DNA of 64,000 bases, from contig NZ_JAJSAQ010000004.1 of the NCBI RefSeq assembly GCF_021729075.1, positions 62,001-126,000 on the forward strand, read 5' to 3'. Every line of letters starts with the position of its first letter. Position 1 is the first letter of the stretch. The translations under genes and the position numbers were made by a program. Under the pieces are notes generated by a model. That model was not told the origin of the DNA. It saw only the letters and a program-made list of their open reading frames with translations, and made no database searches. This document shows, piece after piece, positions 1 to 10,940 of the stretch. Source of the stretch: Microbulbifer guangxiensis. GTDB taxonomy: Bacteria > Pseudomonadota > Gammaproteobacteria > Pseudomonadales > Cellvibrionaceae.

Positions 1-313
1 AATTTTTGCCGATATTCCCGAAGGCGTGCATGTAGCTGTCGCCTTGCTGGAACCAGTTCTCGAACTGTATGCCCAGCTTGATAGTGCCCTTCGTGGCTTT
101 GAGGAATTCCTTCTCGTTCAGGCCCAGTGCCTGGTTGAAGTTGATGATCGGTGGAATGGTGGCCTCTCCGACACCTACGGTTCCGATCTTGTCCGACTCC
201 ACCAACGTAATGCCGATGCCCTTACCCAGCACCTTCACCATCAGCGCTGCCGTCATCCAGCCGGCAGTACCTCCACCCAGGATGACGAGATTCTTGATAA
301 CACGGTTGTCCAC
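1..313 (-). CDS. Tryptophan halogenase family protein, N-terminal part (runs off window)
   Basis: The visible 104 residues carry the N-terminal FAD-binding signature [11 protein letters not shown] (about residues 12-22), followed by [19 protein letters not shown], the GEATIP element of flavin-dependent tryptophan halogenases. The gene continues beyond base 1, so catalytic residues such as the family lysine cannot be checked. I chose the GTG at 313; another in-frame GTG lies three codons upstream at 322. It follows a TonB-dependent receptor on the same strand, separated by a terminator. In carbohydrate loci of Caulobacter, Xanthomonas and Cellvibrio-type bacteria, such halogenase-family genes commonly sit beside TonB-Xanth-Caul receptors. 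The real substrate of these members is generally unknown, so halogenation of tryptophan should not be assumed. Confidence 0.85.
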   Translation of the reverse strand, partial: MDNRVIKNLVILGGGTAGWMTAALMVKVLGKGIGITLVESDKIGTVGVGEATIPPIINFNQALGLNEKEFLKATKGTIKLGIQFENWFQQGDSYMHAFGNIGKN

Positions 314-414
314 GATTACCACCGGAGAAAAATTGGCTTAACTGCCCAAGGCTAGCGAATTCTCACCGCCTTAGGTAGCGCAGCTAGCAAATCAAAAAGA
401 TCCATATACAAAAA

Positions 415-444
415 AGCCCCTGTAATTGTGCGATTACAGGGGCT
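415..444 (-). terminator. Rho-independent terminator of the TonB receptor gene
   Basis: A 12-bp perfect stem, AGCCCCTGTAAT with ATTACAGGGGCT, and a 6-nt loop lie 30 bases past the receptor stop codon. On the minus strand the stem is followed by a T-run (TTTTTTGTATAT). It separates the receptor from the downstream halogenase-family gene, which therefore probably has its own promoter between about 320 and 410. Confidence 0.85.
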
Positions 445-473
445 TTGCCTGGCTTAGTGCCTAACTACCGGGT

Positions 474-3272
474 TTACAGCTCGTAGCTGAAGCCCAGCAG
501 GTAGATGCTGCCATAGCTCTGGTAGTCGCGAACCTGCAGAGCGTTGTCACCACTCAGGGTAGTGAAAGGCTCGTCGGTCAGGTTCTGACCCTGCAGGTAA
601 ACAGACAGACCTTCCAGGCCACTGATTCCGGCATCACCGAAGTCGTAGCCCAGCTGCACATCAACGATGGTCTCACCAACCACGTCAACCTGCTGGGTGT
701 TGAAACCTACACCGTAAACCTCGCCCTTGAAGTCATCACGCTTACGCATGCTGGCACGGGCAGAGAAACCGTAGTTCTCGTAGTAGGCGGTCAGGGTCTG
801 GATGCTCTGAGACAGGCCCGGCAGCTGGTAGTCGTTGCCATTCTGGTCCTGAATGTCTGTTTCCAGGCCGGTGTGGCTGGCCAGCAGGCCGAAGCCGTCG
901 AGGCTCTCGGAGAACATGTTGAACGGCAGTACTACAGACAGCTCGTAGCCCTGCAGAGTGCCGCCACCCGCATTGATCTTGCCGTAGGCAGTCGCAGTGG
1001 TGTTCTCCGGCACGATACCGGTTTCCGGGTCAGCTACACCTGCCAGGTCGACAATGTAGTTGTCGTCGAAGTGCCAGTTGCTGAGATCCTTCCAGAACAG
1101 CGCAGCAGAGAAGTAACCCTCTTCGCTGAAGTAGTTCTCGTAGGAAAGGTCTACACCAATGGCTTCCTTCGGCTCCAGCTCGGGGTTACCGCCGCTGATG
1201 CTCCAGAAGTTGCCATTCTCGTCCGGACGGGGGTTGTCACCACCGCCGAAGTAGTCGACCAGAATAGAGGCGTTCATCTCATCCATACGGGCACGGGAGA
1301 TGGTTTTGGCAGCACCGAAGCGAACAGTCTGCTGCTCGTCGATGGCCAGCGCCAGGTTCAGGCTCGGCAGGAAGTGGCTGTAGTCGTGAGTAATGTCGGT
1401 CGGGGAGGTCACTACCAGGCCGTCAATGATCTGGCCCGCGGCACCCTGGGACTGCTGCTCGGTGTACACGTAGCGCATACCGGCGTTACCGGTCAGCGCG
1501 TAACCGGCGACATCGGTTTCAAAGCTCGCCTGGGCAAACGCAGCAGTGACCGCCTCGCTCACAGACCAGGACTTGGTCAGGTGGCTGGTATTGGTCAGGG
1601 ACTCGGCCAGCAGGCTGTAGTAGCCGTCTTTCAGCATCGCAGCGGCGTCATAGGCGATCATGTCACCCATGCCGATGAAGTCCAGGGAGGCAGAGCCGAG
1701 ACGGTACTGCTCCGGCACTTCCAGCATCCCCGGGAAGTTGCTCAGGGTCATGAAGTAACCCTCAGACTTCTTGGTCTTCTCGCGGTCGCGGTAGGAAACG
1801 CCGTAGGAAACTTCGTTGACGATACCGACTTCTACCATCTGGGTAGCGGCCAGTTTCAGGGAGGTCAGCTCATCGTCGATTTCCGGAGTATTCAGGAAGC
1901 CGTCCTGCCCTGTGTTCTCCAGCGGAGTGCCGGTGATGCCGAGGCTGTCGTTCAGAGCAGCACTCCAGCCCCAGGTCAGCGGGCCGCCGAGCTGGATCAG
2001 GCTGAAATCGCTGTAGTCCAGGTTGTGGTCGAACTTGGCACCAGTGTTGCCGCCGTCGAAGGTGTAGCTGATGTCGTCCGCGATACCGGCGCTGTCGCCG
2101 CGGCCGGTACCGGCGTAGCTTTCGAAGCTCCAGATATCGCGCTCTACTGCAGAGTGGCTGACGTCGAGTTCGAGCTGCAGGGTGTCAGAGAAATCGTACT
2201 TGGTGTTGAAGCCGAAGTTGTTCAGCTCAGCGGCGCGGGTTTCCAGGTCGTTACGGACCACTACGCGCTGGCCTTCGGTGGTGGCACCGGTGATGAAGCC
2301 GCTGGACGGATCCACGGTGGCACTATCCGGGCTGATGGAGCCCTGGCCCCAGGCAAACGGGATCTCGATACCGCGCAGGATCTTCTCGTCGGAGAAGTCT
2401 ACGTAAAGGGCATCGAAGGTCATGTTCAGTTTGTCGTTCGGCTGCGCTTCAACCACCAGCATCACGCTGTCGCGATCCAGTACAGAGGAGCGAACGAACG
2501 GCTTGGCACCGCCGAGGATGGAGTAGTTGTTGCCATCAGGGCCGGTGAACTCGGGGTAACCCCAGGAGTTCCAGCGCTCTTCCTGGTTCGGGGAGCTCAT
2601 GGTGTTGAAGGCAAATGCCACACCAATGGTGTCCTCGGCGAACTGGTCGATGTAGGAAACGGTGGCGCGGTGACCCTGGTCCTCACCATCGGGATTCAGC
2701 TTGTCGAAGCTGGTCATCTCGTACTGGGAGTTCACCTTGATGACACGCTCACCGCGCTCCAGCGGCTTGACGGTCTGCATGTCGATCACACCGGCAATGC
2801 CTTCTGCTTCGATGCTGGCGGTCGGCGTCTTGTAGACAGTTACGCCGCTCATGATCTCGGACGGATACAGGTCAAACTCCACACCGCGGTTGTCGCTGAT
2901 GGAAACCTGCTCGCGGCCATTAAAGGTGGTGGCACTCTCGTTTTCACCGAAACCACGGATGGAAACGCGGCTCGCACGGCCGTCCAGGCGCTGGGCAGCC
3001 AGACCGGGCAGGCGGGCAATGGACTCAGCAATGGAGGAATCGGGCAGCTTGCCGATATCTTCGGCAGAGATGGCCTCAACAACGGCCTTGGCATCGCGCT
3101 TGGTGTCGATGGAGTCCATCACACTCTTACGGAAGCCGGTTACGGTTACTTCTTCCAGCGACTTCGCCCCTTCCTGTGCTTCCTGCGCGAAAACACCAAC
3201 AGAGGTAACGGACGCTGCGATCGCTGCGGACAGCAGGGCTGGCCGGAAGCGCTTGTTGGATAGACTCATCAT
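474..3272 (-). CDS. TonB-dependent outer-membrane receptor, TonB-Xanth-Caul family, probable maltodextrin porter
   Basis: This 932-residue protein has a signal peptide (residues 1-29, ending near VGVFAQE) and a TonB-box-like stretch, LEEVTVTGFRKS. The plug domain (about 55-170) contains LPDSSIAESIARLPGL and the VSIRGFG motif, and the rest is a long beta-barrel ending in an aromatic-terminated strand (YLLGFSYEL). The layout matches the TonB-Xanth-Caul receptor subfamily, which imports oligosaccharides in Caulobacter and Xanthomonas. The start is supported by GGGAGAAG just upstream of two tandem ATG codons. Upstream on the same strand lie glucokinase and a MalFGK-type importer, which suggests a maltodextrin or related alpha-glucan substrate. 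That substrate is inferred from context only. Energy would come from a TonB complex such as the one at 54-59.7 kb. Confidence 0.93.
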   Translation of the reverse strand: MMSLSNKRFRPALLSAAIAASVTSVGVFAQEAQEGAKSLEEVTVTGFRKSVMDSIDTKRDAKAVVEAISAEDIGKLPDSSIAESIARLPGLAAQRLDGRASRVSIRGFGENESATTFNGREQVSISDNRGVEFDLYPSEIMSGVTVYKTPTASIEAEGIAGVIDMQTVKPLERGERVIKVNSQYEMTSFDKLNPDGEDQGHRATVSYIDQFAEDTIGVAFAFNTMSSPNQEERWNSWGYPEFTGPDGNNYSILGGAKPFVRSSVLDRDSVMLVVEAQPNDKLNMTFDALYVDFSDEKILRGIEIPFAWGQGSISPDSATVDPSSGFITGATTEGQRVVVRNDLETRAAELNNFGFNTKYDFSDTLQLELDVSHSAVERDIWSFESYAGTGRGDSAGIADDISYTFDGGNTGAKFDHNLDYSDFSLIQLGGPLTWGWSAALNDSLGITGTPLENTGQDGFLNTPEIDDELTSLKLAATQMVEVGIVNEVSYGVSYRDREKTKKSEGYFMTLSNFPGMLEVPEQYRLGSASLDFIGMGDMIAYDAAAMLKDGYYSLLAESLTNTSHLTKSWSVSEAVTAAFAQASFETDVAGYALTGNAGMRYVYTEQQSQGAAGQIIDGLVVTSPTDITHDYSHFLPSLNLALAIDEQQTVRFGAAKTISRARMDEMNASILVDYFGGGDNPRPDENGNFWSISGGNPELEPKEAIGVDLSYENYFSEEGYFSAALFWKDLSNWHFDDNYIVDLAGVADPETGIVPENTTATAYGKINAGGGTLQGYELSVVLPFNMFSESLDGFGLLASHTGLETDIQDQNGNDYQLPGLSQSIQTLTAYYENYGFSARASMRKRDDFKGEVYGVGFNTQQVDVVGETIVDVQLGYDFGDAGISGLEGLSVYLQGQNLTDEPFTTLSGDNALQVRDYQSYGSIYLLGFSYEL

Positions 3273-3336
3273 CTTCTCCCTGGACTTATCGTTATGGTGA
3301 GACCCTGCATCCTAGGCCCGCCCGATGTCCATATCA

Positions 3337-3392
3337 TCCTCCCCCGTGGGGGAGGAGGTGGGAGGAGTCGCGGCGCCCCAAAAGGGGGCGCC
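3337..3392 (-). other. Two GC-rich hairpins between glk and the TonB receptor gene
   Basis: Two perfect inverted repeats lie in the 167-bp gap: TCCTCCCCC/GGGGGAGGA at 3337-3356 and GGCGCCCC/GGGGCGCC at 3372-3392. Neither has a T-run on either side, so they are not classical terminators. They could stabilise the end of the glk transcript or attenuate read-through into the receptor gene. I see no gene in this gap. Confidence 0.4.
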
Positions 3393-3439
3393 AGGCACCA
3401 TTCCAAGTCTTTGATTTGGTTAAGGTTTGCGTTTTAACT

Positions 3440-4402
3440 TCAGTTTTCTAGTGCCGCCGCCGCGCCGATCAATGCCTGGTAACCGGCATTGAGGGCGTAG
3501 AGGGGCACCGTTTTTATCCATTGCTCCACCCGCCCCTTGGCGAGAAAGCGCTGTTCGAATTCACTTTCCGGCAGCAGCTCTGCGATGCGCGGCAGGATAC
3601 CACCACCGATAAACACACCGCCGCGAGCGCCCAGGTACAGGGCGGTGTCGCCCGCGACGCTGCCGAGGAAGTTGAGGAAATCCAGCAGGGTTTCCCGGCA
3701 CAGCGAATCGTCTCCGCTCAGCCCCCGCGCACTCACGTCCTGCGGCTGCAGGTCTTCCGCCGCCCGGCCGTGCAGCTCACATACCGCACGGTACAGGTGC
3801 ACCAGCCCGCTGCCGGACAGCACCCATTCATTGAATACCGGGCTCTGGGTGCGCATCATGATCTGCAGCAGCTGCAGTTCGCGCTCACTCACCACGCCCA
3901 GGTTGGCGTGACCGCCCTCACCCGCCAGCACCTGCGGCTTGTCGCCACCGAGCGCCAGGCCGGCGACACCGAGGCCGGTGCCCGGCCCGAGCACGGCCAT
4001 GGTGGCGCCTTTCAGGCGCGGCACATCCCGCAGCACCCGGTACTCATCTCTGCCCAACAGCGGCAGCGACTGGGCCAGAGCGGCAAAATCATTGATCAGC
4101 AGGGCCCGCTCAAGGCCGAGGGAGGACTTCAGATCCTCAGCGCAAATCTGCCAGCCGAGGTTGGTCATCACCACCCGACCACCAGCTGCATTCCGCTCCA
4201 CCGGCCCCGCCGCGGCGATACAGGCACGCTGCGGATGCGGCCGGTCCAGTCCGTCCAGCCAGTGCTGCAGGGCACCGGTAAAACCATCGAAGCGCTGGCA
4301 ATCCACCACTTTCAGCGCTTCCAGCGCGTAGCCGCCCTCTGTGGGTACGGCAATGGCAAAGCGGGCGTTGGTGCCGCCGATGTCCGCTACGATGCTGGTC
4401 AT
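3440..4402 (-). CDS. glk: Glucokinase (Glk family)
   Basis: This 320-residue cytosolic kinase phosphorylates glucose with ATP to glucose-6-phosphate. The N-terminus has the phosphate-binding motif VADIGGTNARFAIA (residues 5-18). LINDFAALAQSLP and VLGPGTGLGVAG (about 137-148) match the catalytic and adenosine-binding elements of E. coli-type Glk, and EGGHANLG is the conserved sugar-site segment. Length equals the family norm (about 320). It belongs to the Glk family rather than the ROK family, since it lacks the ROK cysteine motif. It lies 156 bp downstream of malG on the same strand and would capture glucose released from imported maltodextrin. That short gap holds a twice-repeated TCCACCACCCCC (4509 and 4542) of unknown meaning. 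Confidence 0.95.
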   Translation of the reverse strand: MTSIVADIGGTNARFAIAVPTEGGYALEALKVVDCQRFDGFTGALQHWLDGLDRPHPQRACIAAAGPVERNAAGGRVVMTNLGWQICAEDLKSSLGLERALLINDFAALAQSLPLLGRDEYRVLRDVPRLKGATMAVLGPGTGLGVAGLALGGDKPQVLAGEGGHANLGVVSERELQLLQIMMRTQSPVFNEWVLSGSGLVHLYRAVCELHGRAAEDLQPQDVSARGLSGDDSLCRETLLDFLNFLGSVAGDTALYLGARGGVFIGGGILPRIAELLPESEFEQRFLAKGRVEQWIKTVPLYALNAGYQALIGAAAALEN

Positions 4403-4558
4403 GGATTCTCAATCTTCCTTACTGCTGTCCACTCGACTCGCCCATGATAGAGGCTGCAAAGGGAGCCCACGGGCGAGGGCCGCGCAATGTACGCGGCTTT
4501 TGGTGAAAAATCCACCACCCCCAGGGGGCGTAGGCGCCAATACTCCACCACCCCCGGA

Positions 4559-5500
4559 TCAGCCTTTGACGGCGCCGGCAGAGAGCCCGGAAACCAGGAA
4601 GCGTTGCAGGGCCAGGAACAACAGGATCACCGGCACCGACACGAGGATCGAGCCCGCGGCAAAATAGCCCCACTCGGACGAGTAATCGCTGACGAAAAAG
4701 CGCAATCCGACCGGCACGGTGTAGAGCGCCTCATCATCCATGAAGATGGACGCCAGGATGAATTCGTTCCATGCCGTCATAAACGAGAAGAGTCCGGTCA
4801 CTGCGATTGCCGGCCGCGCCAGCGGCAGGATGATGCGGTAGAAGATCGTCAGGCGGGACGCACCCTCCAGCAGCGCCGACTCCTCGATCTCGAACGGCAG
4901 GGTGTCGAAGTAGCCCTTCAACATCCACACACAGAATGGCAGGGCGGTAATGGCGTAGACCAGGATCAGGCCCAGCCAGGAATTGCCGAGCCCCAGCCAT
5001 TGCACCACGATGACGTACAGCGGGATCAGCATCAGCACCGCCGGGAACATCTGCGACACCAGGAACAGCATCAGGCCGCGGTTGCGTCCGGGGAACCGGA
5101 AGCGGGAAAAGGCATAAGCGGCGGTGCAGGACAGCACCAGCCCGATCACCGTGGTTCCGGCAGCCACGACCACACTGTTCAGCAGCCAGCGCATAAACGG
5201 TTGCTCGGTGAGCACCGCACGGAAATTTTGCAGCGACCACTGCTCCGGCAGCGGCACCAGTGCCGCCAGCTGACCCCACAGGCCCAGATCCCGGGTGTCC
5301 TGCACCAGCTGCAGGGACTGCTGGCCGGAAAAGGCCAGGCTCACCACCCACAGCAGCGGATAGATCACCACCAGGGAAGCGAACACCAACAGCGCGAAAC
5401 GCCAACTGAACACATCCCGCAACACGCTCTTCAATCTTCTCCACCGAGGAGATTCCAGCGCCCCGGCCGCGGACTGGTTCTGCGTCAGGATTTGTCTCAT
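4559..5500 (-). CDS. malG: MalG-type sugar ABC transporter permease
   Basis: This inner-membrane permease of the binding-protein-dependent sugar importer is 313 residues long, with about six membrane segments (first at about 36-57). The cytoplasmic EAA loop reads ESALLEGASRLTIFYRIILP (about residues 203-222), the site that docks on MalK. The extended N-terminus, hydrophobic C-terminus and family length (about 296 in E. coli) fit MalG. The start codon overlaps the stop of the upstream fusion gene by 4 bp (ATGA type), so the two are translationally coupled. With malEF and malK it forms a compact three-gene operon. Maltose/maltodextrin specificity is inferred from similarity and from neighbouring glk. 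Confidence 0.92.
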   Translation of the reverse strand: MRQILTQNQSAAGALESPRWRRLKSVLRDVFSWRFALLVFASLVVIYPLLWVVSLAFSGQQSLQLVQDTRDLGLWGQLAALVPLPEQWSLQNFRAVLTEQPFMRWLLNSVVVAAGTTVIGLVLSCTAAYAFSRFRFPGRNRGLMLFLVSQMFPAVLMLIPLYVIVVQWLGLGNSWLGLILVYAITALPFCVWMLKGYFDTLPFEIEESALLEGASRLTIFYRIILPLARPAIAVTGLFSFMTAWNEFILASIFMDDEALYTVPVGLRFFVSDYSSEWGYFAAGSILVSVPVILLFLALQRFLVSGLSAGAVKG

Positions 5501-7757
5501 CGCACTGCCCCCCGGCCGGTTTCAAAGGCCCCGCTCACCCGGGTCTGCCACAGGGCATATACGAACAGCAGTGCCAGCACCACGATGGAATAAGCCGCCG
5601 CATAGGCGTACTGGTATTTTTCAAAACCGATACGGAATGCCTTGGTGATCAGGATGTCATTGGCCCCTGCCGGCGCGCCATCGCTGACCAGGTAAATGAC
5701 GTTGAACATGTTGAATGTCCACACCACCGACAGGATCACCGCCGGCACCAGGACCGGCCGCAGCAGAGGCAGGGTAATGCTGCGGAACTGGGTCCAGCGA
5801 CTGGCACCCTCCACCTTTGCTGCCTCGTACAGTTCGCGGGGAATGGATTGCAGGCCGCCGAGGATCACCACCATCATGAACGGAATGCTCAGCCAGACGT
5901 TGGTCACCAGACCGGTAAAGAAGCTCGTGCCGACGGAATCGAACCAGGCGACCGGCGCGAAACCGAAGACCTGCAGGGCCTGATTGATGACCCCGAACTG
6001 CGGGTGGAACATGCCTTTCCACACCAGCGCGGTGATGTAATTGGGAATCGCCCACGGCAGGATCAGGATCAGGCGGAACCAGGTGCGGCCGAAAATCGGC
6101 TTGTTCAGGGCCAGCGCCAGCAGCAGCGCCAATCCCACGGAGATGACCACATTGCTGGCGGTCCAGCAGATGGTCATGAACAGGGTCCAGTAGAAATTGT
6201 CGTAGTTGATACTGCGCTGGTCACCGGCGCCGTAAAACAGGTTCCAGTCGCCGAGAATCGAGAGGTAGTTGTCGAGGCCCAACCAGCGGGAGGCCAGCGG
6301 CGCACTCTCATTGAGCAGGGTGGTATCGGTAAAAGACAGCAGTAAGCCGTACAGCAGTGGGAAGAACACCAGCAGCACCATGCCCAGGGCCGCAGGGAGA
6401 ATATAGACGTAAGCGGTGCGGTGCTGGCGCCAGCCCGCGGCAATATTCCGACGATGACGCCACAGCGCCATGGCAACCGCCAGCCCCGCCAGCAGCAACA
6501 TCAGCGGCAGCCAAACCGGCCAGTCTGCCGGCTGTTCACTGCGGCGCTGCGCCTCTTCCAGCGCGGCCACATCTTTTGCGATCTGTGCCTGCAGGCGCTG
6601 CAGCTCGGCAGCCGGCTGCGCGGCGCCCTTCACCACTTTCTGCAGCACCGTTTCCAGCGGTTTCCACAACAGGGTCATGGCCGGGTGATTGGGAATCGGC
6701 ACCGCGGTATCCAGCTGGCTGCGGAACGCCATGGCGACCGGATCGCCGGCGAGGCGCGGGTTGTCGAAAGCCGCCAGGTTGGCCGGCAACTGCCCCCCCT
6801 CGATCGCCATGCGCTCGGCAGACGGTACCGAGGTGAGGAAGTCCATCAGGCGGGCGGCCGACTGCTGCTTCTTGCTCCACGGGGACAGGAACAATCCCTC
6901 CACTGCGACCCAGGGCGAGAGCGGGCGCTCACCCACGAGCTGTGGCAGGGGTGCCACGGCGTAATCGATGGAGGGGTCTATCTCCCCCAGCATCCAGGGG
7001 CCACTGATCACCATCGCCGCCCGCCCCTGGTTGAACAGGTTCGTTACCAGCGTGCTGTTGGGCTCCTCGGGCAGCACACGCTCGTTGCGCGCCCAGTCCT
7101 CCAGCAGCGCCAGCGAACGTATATTGCCCTCACTGTCGAGCGCCAACTCACCACTGGCATTGAAAGGCCCGGTACCAAAGGCATTCATCAGCGCCCCGTG
7201 AAAGAAGGGCTCGGTGTAGCTGTAGGCGAGCCCGAAGCGACCCCGCTCGCGATCGGTCAGTTGCCGGGCACGCCCGATCATGTCACTGACAGTCGCCGGG
7301 GGCGCCGGCACCAGTGCGCGGTTGTAGATCAGTGCGGTGCTCTTGAAGTTGAGCGGCAGGCCGTAGAGCTGCCCCTCATACGTCATGGCGTCGAGCAGGT
7401 TGGCGGGGAAGCGACCCAATACCTCCGGGGAAAGCAGCGATGCCACAGGAGCAATCATCTGGCCGGTCTTCGACCAGCCGCCGATGCGGTCATGGGCGAA
7501 GATGAACAGGTCCGGCCCCTGGCCGCGGGGCAGCGCGGCGGAAAGTTTGTCCGGAAAACTGCCGAACGGCACCGCCAGGGCGCGCACCGGCACGTCCGGG
7601 TGCAGACGGTTGTAGTCCGCCAGCAGTGACTCCAGCGCCTGGCGTTCGGCGCCGCGGTAACCGTGCCAGAGCAGCAGCTCGCGGGACTCCTGCGCCGTGG
7701 CCTGCAGCGTTCCGAGAGCCAGCAACAGCCCCAGTAGCGAGGCGAGCAGGCGCGCCA

Positions 7758-7761
<4 letters not shown>
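5497..7761 (-). CDS. Fused maltose-type solute-binding protein and MalF-type permease
   Basis: This single 754-residue protein joins two parts that are normally separate. Residues 1-24 form a signal sequence. About 25-390 is an extracellular solute-binding domain of the MalE type (LLLWHGYRGAERQAL, GPDLFIFAHDRIGGW, YGLPLNFKSTALIYN, AAMVISGPW). A charged linker rich in Q, A and E follows at about 375-412, then a membrane segment at about 415-435. From about 448 to the end is a MalF permease with the EAA loop EAAKVEGASRWTQFRSITLP. The permease lacks the large periplasmic P2 loop of E. coli MalF. No frameshift is needed and no separate malE is seen nearby. Tethering the receptor fixes one or two binding domains per transporter. 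It overlaps malK and malG by 4 bp each. Confidence 0.92.
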
Positions 7762-8870
<1,109 letters not shown>

Positions 8871-9167
8871 GGCAATACCTATCACTGGCCCGCGATCCAT
8901 CGGCAAGCGGAATCTGTCGTCTGCAAACGGTCATGGGCGTTAAGCTTGAAAGTCTTCTTGTTGTCCGGTGCGCAAGGCGGCCCGGGCCAGCGAGTATTCT
9001 GGGTCAGCCCCCCCGAGGGCGGCATCATCCCCTCCCGGGGCGTAGCCGGGAGGAATCGAACAATAAATGAACAATCCTGAAAATGCAAAAGGCGCCTCGA
9101 CCGATTGGTCGCCTTATCGGTGGATGCATTGAAGCATGCCCAGGCTTCCCCGGTCACGACCAAAGTG

Positions 9168-9482
9168 TCAGGGGAGTTTCTTCAAAAAGACCCCGATCTC
9201 CCGTTCTACCTGCACATCTCCCTTTTCCCGTGCCACCTGCAGGCCGCGCTCGAATGCCTGGCGGGCCTCGGCCACGTTGCCGAGCGCCGCGTGGCTGCGG
9301 CCGAGAAGCTTCCAGGCGGCGGAGTGGTCCGGCATCTGCCCGACACAGACCGCCAAGTGTTCCGCTGCCTGGCGGTATTCCCGCGCATTAAAGAGGGCGC
9401 TGCCGAGCCCGAACCGCAGCAGCGGCGCATCCTTGCCCTCCGCCAGCTGTGCCTGCAGTCGCTCGATGATCGGATTGGTCAT
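9168..9482 (-). CDS. Small TPR-repeat protein
   Basis: This protein has 104 residues from the ATG at 9482, which is preceded by GAGG 6 bases upstream. The reading frame stays open further upstream, but that part is not protein-like. Two or more TPR helical pairs can be seen: LLRFGLGSALFNAREYRQAAEHL, split over about residues 19-41, and AWKLLGRSHAALGNVAEARQ followed by AFERGL (about 53-78). There is no signal peptide or membrane segment, so it is probably a cytosolic protein-interaction module. It is divergent from the M20 amidohydrolase gene with only 61 bp between start codons, so the two may share regulatory DNA. Its function is unknown. Confidence 0.75.
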   Translation of the reverse strand: MTNPIIERLQAQLAEGKDAPLLRFGLGSALFNAREYRQAAEHLAVCVGQMPDHSAAWKLLGRSHAALGNVAEARQAFERGLQVAREKGDVQVEREIGVFLKKLP

Positions 9483-9543
9483 GGGGCCTCGCTCTGCTTC
9501 CGCGCTAGAATCCGCCAAGAATAACGCACAACCGGGGATATCC

Positions 9544-10848
9544 ATGAAAAGACTGATCACGCCGATCGTTTTGGGCCTCGCCCTGAGCGGCATCGCCAGT
9601 GCCCAGGACAGCGCGGACCTGGACCGCAGACTGGCTCAGACCGAAGACAAGGTGATCGAATGGCGCCGTCATATTCACCAGAACCCGGAGCTGGGTAACC
9701 GGGAATTCGAGACCGCCAAGTACGTCGCCCGACACCTGGAGTCCCTGGGCATGGAAGTGGAAACCGGCATTGCCCACACTGGCGTCGTCGGCCTGCTGAA
9801 AGGCGGTAAACCCGGCCCCACCATCGCCCTGCGTGCCGATATGGACGCTCTACCGGTTACCGAGCAGGTCGACGTGCCCTTCGCTTCCCGGGTCACTACC
9901 GAGCACAACGGCGAACAGGTGGGCGTGATGCATGCCTGTGGCCACGATACCCATGTGGCCATGCTGATGGGTGCGGCGGAGGTTCTGGCCGGCATGAAGG
10001 ACCAGCTTCGCGGCAACGTGCTGTTTGTGTTCCAGCCTGCCGAAGAGGGTGCACCGGAGGGTGAGGAAGGTGGCGCTGAACTGATGCTGAAGGAAGGCCT
10101 GTTCAGGAAGTACAAGCCGAAGGTGGCATTCAGCCAGCACATCACCTCAAGGCTGCCGGTGGGCGTGATCGGTTACCGCTCGGGGCCGCTGATGGCCAGC
10201 TCGGACAGGTTCCGCATTGTGGTCAACGGCCGCCAGACCCACGGCTCCCTCCCCTGGGCCGGTGTCGACCCGATCACTACCGCGGCACAGATCGTCATGG
10301 GTGTGCAGACCATCGTCAGCCGCCAGATCGACATCACCAAGGAGCCCGCAGTGGTATCCTTCGGTAAGATCGCCGGCGGGGTGCGCAACAACATCATCCC
10401 CGACAATGTGGAACTGGTGGGCACCATCCGCAATTTTGATATGGACAACCGCCAGCAGATTTTCGAGCGATTGAAAATTACTGCGGAAAATATCGCCCAG
10501 AGTGCCGGCGCAAGAGCCGATGTGACCATTGACGAGGGCTACCCGGTAACCATCAACGATCCGGCACTGACAAAGATGGCGGTGCCGGTATTGCGGGAGG
10601 TGGCTGGTGAGCGCAAGGTAATGGAGATTCCCAAGACGACCGGCGCGGAGGATTTTTCCTTCTTCGCCAACGAAATCCCGGGCTTTTACTATTTCCTCGG
10701 CGCCACCCCGAAGGGCACGGATCCCTCCAAAGCCGCCAGCAATCACTCGCCCCGCTTCTACGTGGATGAGAAAGCGCTCAAAACCGGCACCGAAGCACTG
10801 ACCCAGCTGGCGCTGAGCTATATGGCCAGGTCTGCCGACAAGGACTGA
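9544..10848 (+). CDS. Exported M20-family amidohydrolase/metallopeptidase
   Basis: This 434-residue protein has a signal peptide (residues 1-20, cleaved after GIASAQ), so it probably acts in the periplasm. Metal-binding motifs of the M20 amidohydrolase (hippuricase/IAA-amino-acid hydrolase) subfamily are present: RADMDALPV, MHACGHDTHVAML, PAEEGAPEGEEGG and FSQHIT, with the C-terminal TGAEDFSFF and SNHSPRFYVDE. The dimerisation domain lies between about residues 210 and 320. It likely cleaves N-acyl amino acids or similar amides; the substrate cannot be read from the sequence. The start at ATG 9544 is supported by GGGGAT upstream and by the signal peptide. It is followed by a strong terminator. 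Confidence 0.92.
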   Translation: MKRLITPIVLGLALSGIASAQDSADLDRRLAQTEDKVIEWRRHIHQNPELGNREFETAKYVARHLESLGMEVETGIAHTGVVGLLKGGKPGPTIALRADMDALPVTEQVDVPFASRVTTEHNGEQVGVMHACGHDTHVAMLMGAAEVLAGMKDQLRGNVLFVFQPAEEGAPEGEEGGAELMLKEGLFRKYKPKVAFSQHITSRLPVGVIGYRSGPLMASSDRFRIVVNGRQTHGSLPWAGVDPITTAAQIVMGVQTIVSRQIDITKEPAVVSFGKIAGGVRNNIIPDNVELVGTIRNFDMDNRQQIFERLKITAENIAQSAGARADVTIDEGYPVTINDPALTKMAVPVLREVAGERKVMEIPKTTGAEDFSFFANEIPGFYYFLGATPKGTDPSKAASNHSPRFYVDEKALKTGTEALTQLALSYMARSADKD

Positions 10849-10870
10849 CGGTGACGGCAAAAACAAAAAA

Positions 10871-10895
10871 GCCACCGCAGCACTGCTGCGGTGGC
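10871..10895. terminator. Bidirectional terminator between the amidohydrolase gene and rhlE
   Basis: A 10-bp stem, GCCACCGCAG/CTGCGGTGGC, with loop CACTG has an A-run before it (AAAAACAAAAAA) and TTTTTTGTT after it. It can therefore end transcription from both convergent genes, 22 bp after the amidohydrolase stop and 45 bp after the rhlE stop. Confidence 0.9.
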
Positions 10896-10940
10896 TTTTT
10901 TGTTGGGCGTTCATGCCCGCCGGGTTCGGCCGCCTTACCG

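Noticed and set aside
873..3263. A 796-codon open frame on the plus strand opposite the TonB receptor gene
   Set aside because: It is a high-GC shadow frame. Its translation is low in recognisable motifs, whereas the minus strand encodes a complete TonB-dependent receptor with signal peptide, plug and barrel.
3337..3392. Interpretation of the glk/receptor hairpins as rho-independent terminators
   Set aside because: Neither hairpin is followed by a run of T on either strand.
6421..7629. A 402-codon plus-strand frame opposite the binding-protein/permease fusion
   Set aside because: It is Q/H/R-rich with no domain and lies fully antisense to a well-supported gene; a typical mirror frame of GC-rich coding sequence.
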